Source of the DNA: Bacteroidota bacterium
Lineage (GTDB): Bacteria > Bacteroidota > Bacteroidia > B-17B0 > Aurantibacillaceae
NCBI GenBank assembly: GCA_020162035.1
Contig: JAIUNM010000008.1
Coordinates: 62,001 to 126,000 of the forward strand
DNA: 64,000 bases
Direction: 5' to 3'
Part shown: positions 63,770 to 64,000 of the stretch, piece by piece
Numbering within the stretch: the stretch's first letter is position 1
How the letters are laid out: every line of letters starts with the position of its first letter
Program-made: the position numbers and the translations under genes
The notes under the pieces: generated by a model
The model's input: only the letters and a program-made list of their open reading frames with translations
Databases searched by the model: none
Told to the model about the DNA's origin: nothing

Positions 63770-64000
63770 ATGATAGTTTTAGGAATTATATTATTAACAT
63801 TTGCTATAATACAAGGTATTATGCTAATGCTTGATTTAGGAACAGGTTGGAACGGCGAAACTTATTTAAGTCGTAACGATGTTGTTTTCGAAGGTCGAAA
63901 CCAAAGTTATGGCGCATACGAAATTCGCAAAAATTACAATAAACGTGTAATGTATATTATAATTGGCGTAATTGGTTTTGCATTTATGTTGTATGGCGTA
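63770..64000 (+). CDS. tonB: TonB-family energy transducer (5' part only)
   Basis: The first 77 codons of the next gene, open to the window edge. The start is the ATG 10 bases after the second exbD. It begins with a hydrophobic segment (about 2-21) and then the motif YLSRNDVVFEGRNQSYGAYEIRKNY (given by its ends), a signature of Bacteroidota TonB-like proteins (NxxYGAYxxRKxY). A second hydrophobic helix starts near residue 62. The typical cytoplasmic start with a single helix would lack the first segment. The C-terminal TonB domain is outside the window. Confidence 0.75.
   Translation, partial: MIVLGIILLTFAIIQGIMLMLDLGTGWNGETYLSRNDVVFEGRNQSYGAYEIRKNYNKRVMYIIIGVIGFAFMLYGV

Noticed and set aside
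1-64000. tRNA, rRNA, tmRNA, CRISPR arrays, prophage or intact insertion sequences
   Set aside because: None was recognised on either strand by eye. A covariance-model search was not possible, so a short RNA gene could have been missed.

Overview
The window comes from the chromosome of a very AT-rich member of the Bacteroidota. The lineage call rests on co-occurring markers: a complete alternative complex III (Act) operon, type IX secretion sorting domains of both the A and B kinds with a PorP/SprF-like protein, a PUR/DUF3276 protein, a propeller-type histidine kinase with a LytTR regulator, a TonB-dependent receptor with an N-terminal carboxypeptidase-like domain, an exbB-exbD-exbD-tonB cluster, and promoters of the TTTG / TAnnTTTG type. 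I see no genus-level marker. No rRNA, tRNA, CRISPR array, prophage or intact insertion sequence was recognised.

Layout. 1-3600: a cut-off surface lipoprotein, rho, a small membrane protein and a lipoprotein. 3.7-10.2 kb: a secreted M1-type peptidase, a possible insertion-sequence remnant, a lipoprotein/beta-barrel pair, and an OmpA protein with thrombospondin type 3 repeats. 10.3-13.0 kb (minus): aldehyde dehydrogenase, membrane J-domain protein and methylmalonyl-CoA epimerase. 13.1-17.0 kb: feoA, feoB and a PafA-like phosphatase. 17.3-28.9 kb (minus): the respiratory operon actABCDEF-coxB-coxA, which would carry electrons from quinol to oxygen in one supercomplex. 29.2-36.9 kb: TonB-dependent receptor, SpoU methyltransferase, a lipidated TamA-like protein (TamL type), glycosyltransferase, smpB and an acetyltransferase. 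36.9-40.6 kb: a two-component pair.

40.7-48.9 kb (minus): an unknown secreted protein, an RsbW-like ATPase coupled to a giant DUF4175 protein, an ABC exporter, truA and a secreted DUF4412-like protein. 49.0-50.6 kb: yraN, miaA and the PUR protein. 50.7-53.9 kb: the type IX secretion pair, an acyltransferase-like GNAT protein and engB. 53.9-58.1 kb: two uncharacterised proteins, a peptide transporter, pdxH and an agmatinase-like enzyme. 58.1-61.3 kb (minus): L,D-transpeptidase, a secreted protein with a type A sorting tail, and a YjbR-like protein. 61.5 kb to the end: the Ton energising system, cut off inside tonB.

Most of the window is ordinary housekeeping and envelope biology. The most distinctive signals are in gene expression. 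At least ten genes appear to start with TTG or GTG, several at fused stop/start junctions (TAATTG or TTGA). At feoA, smpB and the histidine kinase gene, a TAnnTTTG promoter box ends exactly four bases before the start codon, which suggests leaderless mRNAs. Two gene-poor stretches hold probable mobile-element debris: an IS3-like relic near 6.2-6.5 kb and an imperfect inverted repeat near 17.0-17.1 kb.
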